From a bacterium (lineage in GTDB: Bacteria; Myxococcota_A; UBA9160; SZUA-336), in NCBI GenBank assembly GCA_024226335.1, contig JAAELY010000478.1, positions 1-35,409 of the forward strand: a DNA stretch of 35,409 nucleotides, given 5' to 3'. Every line of letters begins with the position of its first letter. Position 1 is the stretch's first letter. The translations under genes and the position numbers were made by a program. Positions 23,940 to 32,794 of this stretch are shown in pieces. Below the pieces are notes generated by a model, which was not told the origin of the DNA, did not search any database, and saw only the letters and a list, made by a program, of their open reading frames with translations.

Positions 23940-26180
23940 TTGAGCGAACCCGACACCGAACTGAATCGACGGATCCTGATCGTCGACGACAACGAGTCGA
24001 TCCATCGTGACTATCGTCGGGTCCTGGAAACAGACGACTCGAGTCACGAGATCGAAGAGATGGAAGCGGAACTCTTCGGAGAGCCGAGCAAGCCCAGCTT
24101 CCACATGCGGAGTTTTGAACTCGACTCCGCCTACCAGGGCCAGCAGGCCATCGAGATGGTCAGTCAGTCGTTGCTCAACGCCAATCCCTACGCACTCGCG
24201 TTCGTAGACATGCGCATGCCCCCTGGGCTCGACGGTCTGCAGACGATCAGCGCCCTCTGGGAAATTGATCCGGAGATCCTGATCGTCATCTGCACTGCGT
24301 ACTCCGACTACGAGTGGTCCGAGATGCGCGAAGTGCTGGGCGGAACCGACAAAGTCCTGATCCTGAAGAAGCCGTTCGACAACGTCGAGGTATTGCAACT
24401 CGCATCCACTCTGGCTGAAAAGTGGAAACTCGCACGCCAGGCCAACCTCAACACCGCGGAACTCGAATCAAAAGTCCAGATCCGGACGCGCGAGATCGAA
24501 CGCACCCGGGATGATCTGATCGAGGCAAACCGGGAACTGGAAGAGGCAAGATCAGAGGCGGAAAACGCCAACCGAGCGAAGAGCGAGTTCCTTGCGAATA
24601 TGAGCCATGAGATTCGTACACCAATGAATGGTGTATTGGGCATGGTTTCGTTGCTTCGCGATACGACACTGACCCGCTCCCAGTGCGACTACGTCGAGAC
24701 GCTGACTCATTCGGCCGACTCGCTCCTCACTCTGATCAACGACATCCTCGACTTCTCCAAGATCGAGGCAGGCAAGCTCCGATTTGAGCCGATCCCCTTC
24801 GACCTGCGCGCTTCCGTCGAAGAGGTTGCGGATCTGATGTGCCCAAAGGCGGTCGAGAACGGCATAGAACTGATCGTGCGCTACGCCCCGGACATGCCCC
24901 GCGACCTGATCGGTGATCCTGCACGGATTCGACAGATCGTTACGAATCTGGTCAGCAACGCGATCAAGTTCACACACTCCGGTCACGTCCTGATCGATGT
25001 ATCTCCCATTTCCCAGGAAAGCGATCACGTCACCTTCAGGCTGAAGATCGAGGATACAGGGATAGGAATCGGCGAAGAGAACTTGGGGCGGATCTTCGAG
25101 GAGTTCACACAGGCCGAGGCATCGACGACACGCCGCTACGGTGGAACTGGATTGGGCCTGGCGATTGTGAGCAGGCTCATCGGACTGATGGGCGGGTCGG
25201 TGCACGTGGAGAGCACGAGCGGCCAGGGTTCGTGTTTTTGGATCGAGCTCACACTTCGTCTCTCGGATTCAAAGCGAGGGACACTGCCCTCTTCCGCGCT
25301 TCAAGGTCTCCGAGCTCTCATCGTCGACCAGTATCAGGTCAACCGACAGGTCATCAGCGAACAACTGCGCGCAATGGGACTTGAAGCAGAGGTGGCAAAC
25401 TCGGGTGAACGGGCCCTGGAGATGCTCGAGCAGGCTCAATTGAACGAGATGCCGTTCCAGATCGCCTTGATCGATCACGTACTTCCCGCGATGAACGGCG
25501 AGATGCTCGCGCAGCACATAAAGAACAACGCGAGCTTCGAAGATCTGGTGCTCGTCCTCTTTGCATCCGCAGGCAGAACCGGGGATGCTCAACGCATGAA
25601 GGAGGCGGGCTTCGCAGCATATCTGACGAAACCGTTGGGACAACTACACCTCGAGCCGGTCCTGGAGATTGTCTGGGGCGCAAAACAACAAGGCATTGAA
25701 ATCGACCTTGTCACTCGACACACCGTGGCAGAAACCACTGGCGGACGCATGGTCTCGACTCCCTCCAAGCGCAAGCCCGGCACACATCGCATCCTATTGG
25801 TCGAAGACAGCGTCGTGAATCAGAAAGTTGCGGTACATTTGCTGAAGAAGGCGGGCTGTAGTATCGAGATCGCGGCCAACGGACGCGAAGCTGTCGAGAT
25901 GGCACAGGCCAATAGCTACGACCTGGTGTTCATGGACTGTCAGATGCCTGAGATGGACGGTTACGAGGCAACTCGATGCATCCGCGAAACAGAGAGCGGT
26001 CCCGAGCACCTTCCGATTGTCGCCATGACTGCAAATGCGATGGCCGGTGACAAACAGAAGTGCCTCGATGCCGGGATGGACGGATATCTTTCAAAGCCGA
26101 TCACACAGGGATCCGTCAGTGCCGAAATCGAACGATGGACATCCGCTCCAGCATCGAAGTCCGATCCAACAGCGGACTGA
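23940..26180 (+). CDS. Hybrid sensor kinase: REC-HisKA-HATPase-REC-REC
   Basis: A 746-residue soluble hybrid kinase starting at TTG 23940, immediately after the anhydrase stop, with GGAAG 6 bases upstream. REC1 (11-160) has the acidic pair Asp16/Asp17, acceptor Asp90, Lys144-Pro145 and an unusual insert of about 30 residues after the first helix. A coiled coil (170-212) leads to HisKA with His223 in FLANMSHEIRTPMNG, then the ATPase domain with its N box near 331-345 and DTGIGIG and GGTGLGL motifs. REC2 (457-580) has Asp512 and Lys564 but only one residue of the acidic pair (VDQ). REC3 (616-735) is complete (Asp666). No HPt domain is present here or nearby. With no membrane segment, REC1 is the likely input. 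Confidence 0.94.
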   Translation: MSEPDTELNRRILIVDDNESIHRDYRRVLETDDSSHEIEEMEAELFGEPSKPSFHMRSFELDSAYQGQQAIEMVSQSLLNANPYALAFVDMRMPPGLDGLQTISALWEIDPEILIVICTAYSDYEWSEMREVLGGTDKVLILKKPFDNVEVLQLASTLAEKWKLARQANLNTAELESKVQIRTREIERTRDDLIEANRELEEARSEAENANRAKSEFLANMSHEIRTPMNGVLGMVSLLRDTTLTRSQCDYVETLTHSADSLLTLINDILDFSKIEAGKLRFEPIPFDLRASVEEVADLMCPKAVENGIELIVRYAPDMPRDLIGDPARIRQIVTNLVSNAIKFTHSGHVLIDVSPISQESDHVTFRLKIEDTGIGIGEENLGRIFEEFTQAEASTTRRYGGTGLGLAIVSRLIGLMGGSVHVESTSGQGSCFWIELTLRLSDSKRGTLPSSALQGLRALIVDQYQVNRQVISEQLRAMGLEAEVANSGERALEMLEQAQLNEMPFQIALIDHVLPAMNGEMLAQHIKNNASFEDLVLVLFASAGRTGDAQRMKEAGFAAYLTKPLGQLHLEPVLEIVWGAKQQGIEIDLVTRHTVAETTGGRMVSTPSKRKPGTHRILLVEDSVVNQKVAVHLLKKAGCSIEIAANGREAVEMAQANSYDLVFMDCQMPEMDGYEATRCIRETESGPEHLPIVAMTANAMAGDKQKCLDAGMDGYLSKPITQGSVSAEIERWTSAPASKSDPTAD

Positions 26181-26203
26181 ACACCGGGTGAATCCGGAAT
26201 GGG

Positions 26204-27907
26204 CTAGTCGGACTCGGGCGAGCTTCCCTGGTCTGGGCCGCGAAATGGCAACTCCAGGGTGAAGATCGCTCCCGTGCCCGGACCGTCGCTCTCGGCGTTC
26301 AGCGATCCACCCAGCTGTTTTGCTGCCAGAGCGCCGCTGTGCAAGCCGAAACCGTGCCCCTCGACTCTCGTCGTGTATCCGTACTGGAAGATGCGCGTGA
26401 GTTTGTCAGGTTCCAGGCCCCCACCGTTGTCGATCACCTGCCAGCTGGCGGTCTCGTCGTCCTTCTGACGGATCCGGATCGTAATGGATCGATTGCCCTG
26501 TCTGTTTCCTTTGGTTGCATTCACCGCGTTGCTGAGCAGGTTTACCAGGATCTGGATTGCCTGATGCTTGTCGGTCTCGACCTCCCGAACTTCCTCGTAC
26601 TCGCGGAAGATCGCCATCCTGTGCCGGTCCAGGCTGGGCTGAATGATCGCAATGGAGCTCTCTGCGATCTTTGAAACGGCGATGGTTTCGATGAGCCCCA
26701 CGCTCTTCGCATGGCTCTGCTGCATGCTCACGATCGTCTTGATGTGCTCCAGACCTTCGAGCATCGCCGAGAGTTCCGTTAGCGCTTCCTTTCTTTCGAT
26801 GCCGAGCTGCTCGCCGAGTTGAGTCAGGTATTTCGGCAGCTTCTTGCCGCGCGGATCTTCATCGAGGAAACCGGTGAGATCTCCCTCGCGGTCTCGCAGC
26901 AATTCACTCGCTTTCTGCAAGCCCTCCACGCGGGGACTGTTCAGCTTTTCGTGAATCAGCGTGGCCGAGACATTGATACTGTTGAGGACATTTCCGACGT
27001 TGTGCAGAACGCCGGTTGCCACCTCCGCCTGACCGGCCTCGCGCGCCGCCTCCATCAACTGAGTCGTCAGGACTTGGCGTTCTTCTTCGACCTTTTCCCG
27101 TTCGCTGATCTCCGACATCAAGTCATGGTTGATGCGAGTGAGTTCGCCGGTGCGCTGCTCGACTTCTTCTTCCAGGCCTTCGCTGTGCTTCTTCAGTTCA
27201 TGATCCCGGGCTTCGATTTCGTGCAGCATCTCGTTGAATCCGGAAACGAGGCGGTTGAGTTCAACTCCGTTCTCCGTTGTTGCCCGGACCGAATAGTCCC
27301 TTGCCGCAGAGACGTTTCGCATCATATCGACCAGTCGCAGAATCGGAGCCGAGATGACCGTCTGAAACGATCTCGACAAGACCAGAGCGACCAGCAGAGA
27401 ACCGAGCATCGCCAATCCGACAATCGTCACGTTGATGACGAGGCTCATCCAGAACTCGTCCAGCCGGGAGTAGAGCATGACGGTTCCTACCCGTTCATTG
27501 GCCTGGTAGATACCTTCGATCACCTCGAGCCCCTGCATCGTCCAGTGGTGCCCCTCTCGACCGACCACATCAAAACGGTGCCCGTGAGCCAGTGATGGTC
27601 TGCGGCTGAACTCCGAGAACGCGTGCTCCTCCGCATCGAATAGATGCGCGCACATGACGCTGTCGTCCGCGATGACGGATTCCAGAGTCTCGGAGGCAGA
27701 CTCCGGATCCTGAAAGAGCAGAGCGGAAGCCACGTTGTTTCCGACGATCCGCGCAAGAACTTCCAACTGCGCAGTCTTCTCATCGCGAAGTCGTGCAAAG
27801 TCGCGCATGACGAATACGCTCGACGCAAGAAGCAGCGAAACTGCACTCGTCACCATTGTGATGAAGATCAGTTTGTTGCGAAGCGAAGTTGTCTGTAGCC
27901 AGCCCAT
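26204..27907 (-). CDS. Membrane sensor histidine kinase (CHASE8-like sensor)
   Basis: A 567-residue membrane kinase. Two membrane helices (11-33 and 155-178) enclose a periplasmic sensor of about 120 residues that looks like the CHASE8 type (RDEKTAQLEVLARIVGNNVA, ALLFQDPESASETL). A HAMP domain (178-232) and a long coiled coil (235-290) follow. The phosphoacceptor His302 sits in the variant H box GVLHNVGNVLNSINV. The ATPase domain has NLLSNAVNAT, DNGGGL and GHGFGLHSGA motifs. It converges on the hybrid kinase gene with a 23-base gap. The two could form a relay: this kinase could phosphorylate REC1 of the hybrid, but that is inference. Confidence 0.92.
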   Translation of the reverse strand: MGWLQTTSLRNKLIFITMVTSAVSLLLASSVFVMRDFARLRDEKTAQLEVLARIVGNNVASALLFQDPESASETLESVIADDSVMCAHLFDAEEHAFSEFSRRPSLAHGHRFDVVGREGHHWTMQGLEVIEGIYQANERVGTVMLYSRLDEFWMSLVINVTIVGLAMLGSLLVALVLSRSFQTVISAPILRLVDMMRNVSAARDYSVRATTENGVELNRLVSGFNEMLHEIEARDHELKKHSEGLEEEVEQRTGELTRINHDLMSEISEREKVEEERQVLTTQLMEAAREAGQAEVATGVLHNVGNVLNSINVSATLIHEKLNSPRVEGLQKASELLRDREGDLTGFLDEDPRGKKLPKYLTQLGEQLGIERKEALTELSAMLEGLEHIKTIVSMQQSHAKSVGLIETIAVSKIAESSIAIIQPSLDRHRMAIFREYEEVREVETDKHQAIQILVNLLSNAVNATKGNRQGNRSITIRIRQKDDETASWQVIDNGGGLEPDKLTRIFQYGYTTRVEGHGFGLHSGALAAKQLGGSLNAESDGPGTGAIFTLELPFRGPDQGSSPESD

Positions 27908-27992
27908 GGTGTTGTTTCGAAAGCTCCCGCGGCTAAGAATTCAATCGGACGTTCTCCGACCGAGACTGAGCACGGAAGCCGCGTTAGGCCAA

Positions 27993-28988
27993 CTACTTGC
28001 CGAGACGCTTCAATTGGTCGCGATAGCGTTCGCAGGGGTCCTCATTGTCGGTTCGTGGCGTAAACCAGAGGAGATCGAATTCGGGACGCTCGGAGACCTC
28101 GAGATACTCGCCCGCAGTCAAGCGCTCGTCATCGACCTCGAGCAGTCCGATGGCGAGCACGGAACGTTGTGGCGCTCGGCGACGCAGAAAGGCGGGGACT
28201 GCGGCCCGCAAGACATGTCCCGCGCCGGCGATCAAGACTGCGCCGGTATCGGTCCCGGTCTCGAGCAACGAATCGGCCAGATACGCATCGCGAGTGCGCT
28301 GCATGGCAATCATTCGATCAATGGTGCTTTCTTTGGCCATGCCGCAATGCGACTCCCGGATCGCAGCGGCAAAGAGCTCGCGCGGCGCAGATTCGAGTTC
28401 TTCATCGAGCCCGAGGCGCAAGAGTTCCTGTCTGTCCAGAAAGTCGAGCCCCTTCGTACGCATCTCGCGCAGAGTCGCGCGCGGCGGGTCTCCAGGTTCG
28501 ACTGGCAATCGATCCGCGAGGGCCGTCGCAAACACCGGACGATACAGATTCCAGGACGGCCAGCCGCTCGCAGCCCACCCCACCGCTTCTGCAAATGCGT
28601 CGACATCCGTTTCGTGTTCGCGGCGGTGCTGGTACACGACGTCGCGTTTGTCGAGTGCGAGCATCTCGAACACGACCGCAGGCCGGCGGTCGACCTCCTT
28701 TACACGATCGATCAACCAGGCCTGAATCCGGTGGTGGTCGGCGTTGTCGTGCTTTTCGCCGATTAGCAGGTAGTCGCTCGCCTGAGCCCGAAACCCGATC
28801 TGGTCGTATCCAATGAATTTGCCACTTCGCGGATCCCATACGCGGCCCACGAGCGGATGATCGAGCAGAACCTGACTTTGCCACTGATGCCAGGGAGAGT
28901 CACTCTGCTCGGGGGTGGGTGGATGATGCACTCCTCCCGCACAACCGAGCAACAGGACCGCCAGCCAGATGAACCTGCGCTGAAACAA
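27993..28988 (-). CDS. ChaN-like lipoprotein (DUF399)
   Basis: A predicted 331-residue lipoprotein of the ChaN / DUF399 family (PF04187), known from Campylobacter as an iron-regulated haem-binding lipoprotein. The core shows LLIGEKHDNADHHRIQAWLI, the family GE-H-N-HH motif, then EML..DKRDVV and a late AVLIAGAGHVLRAAVP. I choose TTG 28988 because the signal peptide then runs FQRRFIWLAVLLLGC, giving a lipobox Cys at residue 16, and the start falls 2 bases after the esterase stop; the frame extends to 29096 inside that gene. Haem or iron handling is known for the family only, not shown here. Confidence 0.82.
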   Translation of the reverse strand: MFQRRFIWLAVLLLGCAGGVHHPPTPEQSDSPWHQWQSQVLLDHPLVGRVWDPRSGKFIGYDQIGFRAQASDYLLIGEKHDNADHHRIQAWLIDRVKEVDRRPAVVFEMLALDKRDVVYQHRREHETDVDAFAEAVGWAASGWPSWNLYRPVFATALADRLPVEPGDPPRATLREMRTKGLDFLDRQELLRLGLDEELESAPRELFAAAIRESHCGMAKESTIDRMIAMQRTRDAYLADSLLETGTDTGAVLIAGAGHVLRAAVPAFLRRRAPQRSVLAIGLLEVDDERLTAGEYLEVSERPEFDLLWFTPRTDNEDPCERYRDQLKRLGK

Positions 28989-28990
28989 GA

Positions 28991-29881
28991 TCAGGCGAGG
29001 CGCTTGTTGAGAAACTCGCCAATCTGTTCGATCGCTTGATTGGCTTCGGGAAGCGCGGGCGCAAATGCCTGGAATACGTGAATCAACTCCTGCCACACGT
29101 CCAGAGTCACATCGACGCCTTCCCGCTTCGCCCGCTCGGCCAGGCGAATTGAATCATCGAGCAGAGTTTCGGCGGTTCCCACCTGGATCAGAAGCGGCGG
29201 AAGACTGCCGAGGTTTGCATACAAGGGGGCTGCGAGTGGTGTCCGCGCATCGGCTCCGCCTAGATACATCTCCGCCATCGAGAGCAACCCGTCGCGGGCA
29301 ACCATCGGATCTTCGTCCGCGCGGGTCGTCATGGACTCTCCCAGGCCCTCGAGATCGACCCACGGCGACAAACATACGGCCGCTGCGGGAAGTGCATCTC
29401 CCGCATCGCGCAGCGCGACCAGGGTCGCCACCGTCAGACCGCCACCGGCGGAATCTCCGGCAATCGCGAGTTTCTCGGCTTCGAAACCCTGAGCCAGCAG
29501 CCAGCGATAAGCGGCCGTTCCATCTTCGACCGCTGCTGGAAACGGGTTCTCTGGAGCCAGGCGATAGTCGATCAACAAACAGCGGGCATTGGCGTCTGCG
29601 GAAATGCGCGCCGCCAGACCGCGGTGGGTATTGATCGACCCGATCACGTAGCCACCTCCGTGCAGGTAGAGCACGGTGCGCTTCGAATCGACATCGGGAG
29701 CCGCAACCCACTCGGCTGGAATTCCCTCGAGGGAAAAGGCTTCGGCCAGCGTTCCCTCCGGCAACGGTGTGAGCGCGGTCATGGCCTCCATCCCGGCCCT
29801 CATGTCAGCGACCGACGCATCCGACAGTGGATTGTTCGCCCGAAGCATCTGGACGAGGTTGTTCAGTTCGGTACTGGCCAT
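28991..29881 (-). CDS. Alpha/beta hydrolase, HSL-type esterase
   Basis: A 296-residue esterase of the hormone-sensitive-lipase family. The oxyanion motif HGGG is at 74-77, the nucleophile Ser144 is in GDSAGGG, and the conserved DYRLAPENPFPAAVED lies between them. The Asp and His of the triad are expected in the QVGTAETLLDD region and at LIHVFQ. ATG 29881 is chosen over 29914 because GGGGGGAGAG lies just before it. It acts on short or medium-chain acyl esters by family; substrate unknown. It starts the minus-strand pair with the ChaN-like gene and diverges from the SUF operon. Confidence 0.9.
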   Translation of the reverse strand: MASTELNNLVQMLRANNPLSDASVADMRAGMEAMTALTPLPEGTLAEAFSLEGIPAEWVAAPDVDSKRTVLYLHGGGYVIGSINTHRGLAARISADANARCLLIDYRLAPENPFPAAVEDGTAAYRWLLAQGFEAEKLAIAGDSAGGGLTVATLVALRDAGDALPAAAVCLSPWVDLEGLGESMTTRADEDPMVARDGLLSMAEMYLGGADARTPLAAPLYANLGSLPPLLIQVGTAETLLDDSIRLAERAKREGVDVTLDVWQELIHVFQAFAPALPEANQAIEQIGEFLNKRLA

Positions 29882-29969
29882 GGCTCTCCCCCCTGGTTTC
29901 AGGCAGCTTATCACCCGGCTACCGGGCTTTTCCGGGCCGCTCGGAGACCTTCTTCCCGCTCTCCTTGGA

Positions 29970-30068
29970 ATCGAATTTTCGTTTTTATTTCATATACTTA
30001 CGAGATCGCTCCAGCTGACTTCCTTACAATCTTGACTTGTACGTATAGTTTATTACGCTGCTCGGACG
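29970..30068. promoter_or_regulatory. AT-rich divergent promoter region of the SUF operon
   Basis: The 187-base gap between the esterase and Rrf2 genes becomes strongly AT-rich from about 29970, unlike the rest of the window. TATACT (29993-29998) and TATAGT (30044-30049) are good plus-strand -10 candidates, and TTGACT (30032-30037) is a -35-like box; I cannot pair them at ideal spacing. The stretch around 30032-30050 (GACT, nine bases, AGT) is a weak inverted repeat and the most likely Rrf2-protein site. It does not match the E. coli IscR consensus. Confidence 0.4.
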
Positions 30069-30566
30069 ATGCAGCTTTCAGCACAAGAAGAGTACGGGCT
30101 CCGCTGCCTGGTCCAGGTCGCCCGACAGGGCGATGGTGATCCGCTTTCGATCCACACGATCTCCGAGTGCGAGGGCCTGAGCCCGGAGTACGGAGCGAAG
30201 TTGATGAGGGCCCTGCGCCAGGCTTCCCTGGTCGTCAGCATTCGCGGCGCCGCGGGTGGCTACCTTCTCGCCCGGCCCCCCGAAGCCATCGACGTCTGGC
30301 AGGTGATCCAGGCTCTCGGCGGTTCGTTTTTTCCCGATGGTTTCTGCGACACACATCCGGGACAACTGCGCGACTGCGTCCATTCCCTGGACTGCTCGAT
30401 CCGCGGACTCTGGCACAAGGTAGAGATTGCCGTACGTGAGGTTCTCGAACAGGTGACGCTCGCTGATCTGCTGCGCAACGAGAACTCGCTGCTGACGCTG
30501 CTCGAACCCCCGGCGATTGACGGAGATTCGCAGCCCGCGGGCGGGAACGAAAAGGATCCCAGATGA
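30069..30566 (+). CDS. Rrf2 family Fe-S-sensing regulator of the SUF operon
   Basis: A 165-residue Rrf2-type winged-helix regulator. The DNA-binding part is residues 1-70 ([38 protein letters not shown], wing [13 protein letters not shown]). Three Cys lie in the sensor segment, Cys93, Cys103 and Cys109, the arrangement that binds an Fe-S cluster in IscR-like proteins (there spaced about six apart; here 10 and 6). It heads the suf genes and its stop overlaps sufB by 4 bases, so it most likely senses cluster status and represses its own operon, in the manner of SufR or IscR. Confidence 0.93.
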   Translation: MQLSAQEEYGLRCLVQVARQGDGDPLSIHTISECEGLSPEYGAKLMRALRQASLVVSIRGAAGGYLLARPPEAIDVWQVIQALGGSFFPDGFCDTHPGQLRDCVHSLDCSIRGLWHKVEIAVREVLEQVTLADLLRNENSLLTLLEPPAIDGDSQPAGGNEKDPR

Positions 30567-32011
30567 GCAGCTCACGCGACCTGGAAGCGCTCACCAATCG
30601 CGAGTACGAACACGGTTTCGTTACGGATATCGATTCGGAAAAACTCCCACCGGGCCTCGACGAAGACGTCATCCGCGAGATTTCGGCCAAGAAGGAGGAA
30701 CCCGAGTGGTTGCTCGATTGGCGATTGAAGGCTTTTCGGCGCTGGCTGCAGCTGCGCGAAGAAGACGCACGCTGGGCTAATGTCAGTTTTCCTCCCATCG
30801 ACTACCAGGCCATCAGCTACTACTCCGCACCCAAACCGAAGAAGCAGCTCGAAAGCATGGATGAGGTCGATCCCGAGCTGCGCGCAACTTTCGAGAAGCT
30901 GGGCATTCCGCTACACGAACAGAAGGTGCTCTCAGGTGTCGCCGTCGATGCCGTGTTCGACAGTGTGTCGGTCGCAACCACCTTCAAGAAGCGGCTGGGC
31001 GAGCTCGGAATCGTGTTCTGCCCGTTTTCTGAAGCGGTCAAGGAACATCCAGAACTCATTCGGAAGTACCTTGGCTCGGTCGTTCCCTATTCAGACAATT
31101 TTTTCGCGACACTGAACTCCGCGGTCTTTACGGACGGTTCTTTCGTGTACATCCCCGAGGGTGTCCGATGTCCGATGGAACTATCGACGTACTTTCGGAT
31201 CAACGAGGCAAACACCGGGCAATTCGAGCGAACTCTGATCGTGGCCGACCGCGGCTCGTACGTGAGTTACCTGGAAGGCTGTACCGCCCCGATGCGCGAT
31301 GAGAATCAATTGCACGCAGCTGTGGTAGAACTCGTCGCGCTGGACGATGCGCAGATCAAATACTCCACGGTCCAGAACTGGTACCCCGGCGACAAGAACG
31401 GCAAAGGCGGTATCTACAACTTCGTGACCAAGCGGGGAGCGTGCAGAGGTCGCAACTCGAAGATCTCCTGGACCCAGGTCGAGACGGGATCCGCGATCAC
31501 CTGGAAATACCCGAGCTGCCTTCTGCAGGGCGACAATAGTGTCGGCGAGTTCTACTCGGTGGCCGTCACTAACAACTGCCAACAGGCCGATACGGGCACG
31601 AAGATGATCCACCTGGGCAAGAACACCAGTAGCACCATCATCTCCAAGGGAATCTCGGCCGGACGCGGGCAACAGACGTACCGAGGCCTGGTGAAGGTTC
31701 ACCAGAAGGCGAAGAACGCCCGCAACTTTACTCAGTGCGACTCGCTTCTGATCGGTAGCCGCTGTGGAGCCCACACCTTTCCCTATATCGACGTACACAA
31801 CGCATCGTCGACCGTAGAACACGAAGCAACGACATCGAAGATCAGCGAAGACCAGCTCTTTTACTGTCGTCAGCGCGGCATCGACACCGAAGGTGCGATT
31901 TCGATGCTGGTCAACGGATTCTGTAAAGAGGTGTTTCGCGAACTGCCCATGGAGTTCGCAGTCGAAGCATCGAAGTTGCTCGAAGTCACTCTCGAAGGCG
32001 CGGTTGGCTAG
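30563..32011 (+). CDS. sufB: SufB, Fe-S scaffold subunit
   Basis: A 482-residue SufB. It forms the SufBC2D scaffold complex on which Fe-S clusters are built. Near-invariant segments are [60 protein letters not shown] and [20 protein letters not shown]; the Cys of SRCGAH region and the Glu of VEHEATTS match the residues implicated in sulfur acceptance and cluster assembly in E. coli. Length is normal. Its ATG overlaps the regulator stop (ATGA) and sufC follows 12 bases later with AGGAGA before it. Confidence 0.98.
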   Translation: MSSSRDLEALTNREYEHGFVTDIDSEKLPPGLDEDVIREISAKKEEPEWLLDWRLKAFRRWLQLREEDARWANVSFPPIDYQAISYYSAPKPKKQLESMDEVDPELRATFEKLGIPLHEQKVLSGVAVDAVFDSVSVATTFKKRLGELGIVFCPFSEAVKEHPELIRKYLGSVVPYSDNFFATLNSAVFTDGSFVYIPEGVRCPMELSTYFRINEANTGQFERTLIVADRGSYVSYLEGCTAPMRDENQLHAAVVELVALDDAQIKYSTVQNWYPGDKNGKGGIYNFVTKRGACRGRNSKISWTQVETGSAITWKYPSCLLQGDNSVGEFYSVAVTNNCQQADTGTKMIHLGKNTSSTIISKGISAGRGQQTYRGLVKVHQKAKNARNFTQCDSLLIGSRCGAHTFPYIDVHNASSTVEHEATTSKISEDQLFYCRQRGIDTEGAISMLVNGFCKEVFRELPMEFAVEASKLLEVTLEGAVG

Positions 32012-32023
32012 GAGACAGAGAAC

Positions 32024-32794
32024 ATGGCACTGCTCGAAATCCGCGACTTGCACGCCAGCGTCGAAGACAAACCGATTCTCAAAGGGATCGATCTAGACGT
32101 CGAGGCGGGTAAGATCCACGCCATCATGGGCCCAAACGGCTCCGGCAAGAGCACTCTGGCAAATGTGCTGGCGGGCCGAGATGGTTACGAAGTCACCCGT
32201 GGCTCCGTGCTCTTCAAGGGCAAAAGCCTGCTTGACCTGGAACCAGAGGAGCGAGCACGCGAGGGGGTATTCCTGGCCTTTCAATACCCGGTAGAGATTC
32301 CTGGCGTGACGAATTCCTACTTCATGAAGGCGACGCTCAACGCGATCCGAAAACACCGCGGCGAACCCGAACTTGACGCGATGGATTTCCTGACGCTGGT
32401 CAAGGGCAAGATGAAAGTGCTCGAAATGGACGAAGCGTTCCTGCACCGTTCCGTGAACGAGGGTTTCTCGGGTGGAGAAAAGAAGCGCAACGAAGTTCTG
32501 CAGATGGCGCTGCTCGAGCCCGCACTCGGGGTGCTGGATGAGACCGACTCGGGGCTCGATATCGACGCACTGCGAATCGTATCCACGGGCGTGAACGCTC
32601 TGCGCTCACCGGATCGCGGATTCCTCGTGATCACCCACTACCAGCGTCTGCTCGACCACCTGGTTCCCGATTACACACATGTACTGATGGACGGCCGCAT
32701 CGTAAAATCCGGCGATCGCAGCCTGGCTCTGGAGCTCGAGAAGAAAGGCTATAGCTGGATCGAAGAGGAAGTCGCAGCGGGCACGGCTTCATGA
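32024..32794 (+). CDS. sufC: SufC, SUF ATPase
   Basis: A 256-residue ABC-type ATPase that powers conformational change in the SufBC2D complex; it is soluble, not a transporter. Walker A GPNGSGKST is at 36-44, the signature region reads NEGFSGGEKKRNEVLQM, and Walker B with the catalytic Glu is GVLDETDSGLDIDAL. Q loop and H loop (VITHYQRLL) are present. KGMKVLEMD-like insert residues typical of SufC precede the signature. Its stop overlaps sufD by 4 bases. Confidence 0.98.
   Translation: MALLEIRDLHASVEDKPILKGIDLDVEAGKIHAIMGPNGSGKSTLANVLAGRDGYEVTRGSVLFKGKSLLDLEPEERAREGVFLAFQYPVEIPGVTNSYFMKATLNAIRKHRGEPELDAMDFLTLVKGKMKVLEMDEAFLHRSVNEGFSGGEKKRNEVLQMALLEPALGVLDETDSGLDIDALRIVSTGVNALRSPDRGFLVITHYQRLLDHLVPDYTHVLMDGRIVKSGDRSLALELEKKGYSWIEEEVAAGTAS

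Noticed and set aside
26181-26203. CCGG repeats as a bidirectional terminator between the two kinases
   Set aside because: Only a 4 bp stem and no T tract.
30032-30050. E. coli-type IscR box before the Rrf2 gene
   Set aside because: The GACT and AGT half-sites are too far apart and the flanks are not symmetric enough; kept only as a generic regulatory candidate.
31181-32053. 290-codon minus-strand ORF opposite sufB
   Set aside because: Antisense to a near-invariant SufB; no motif of its own.
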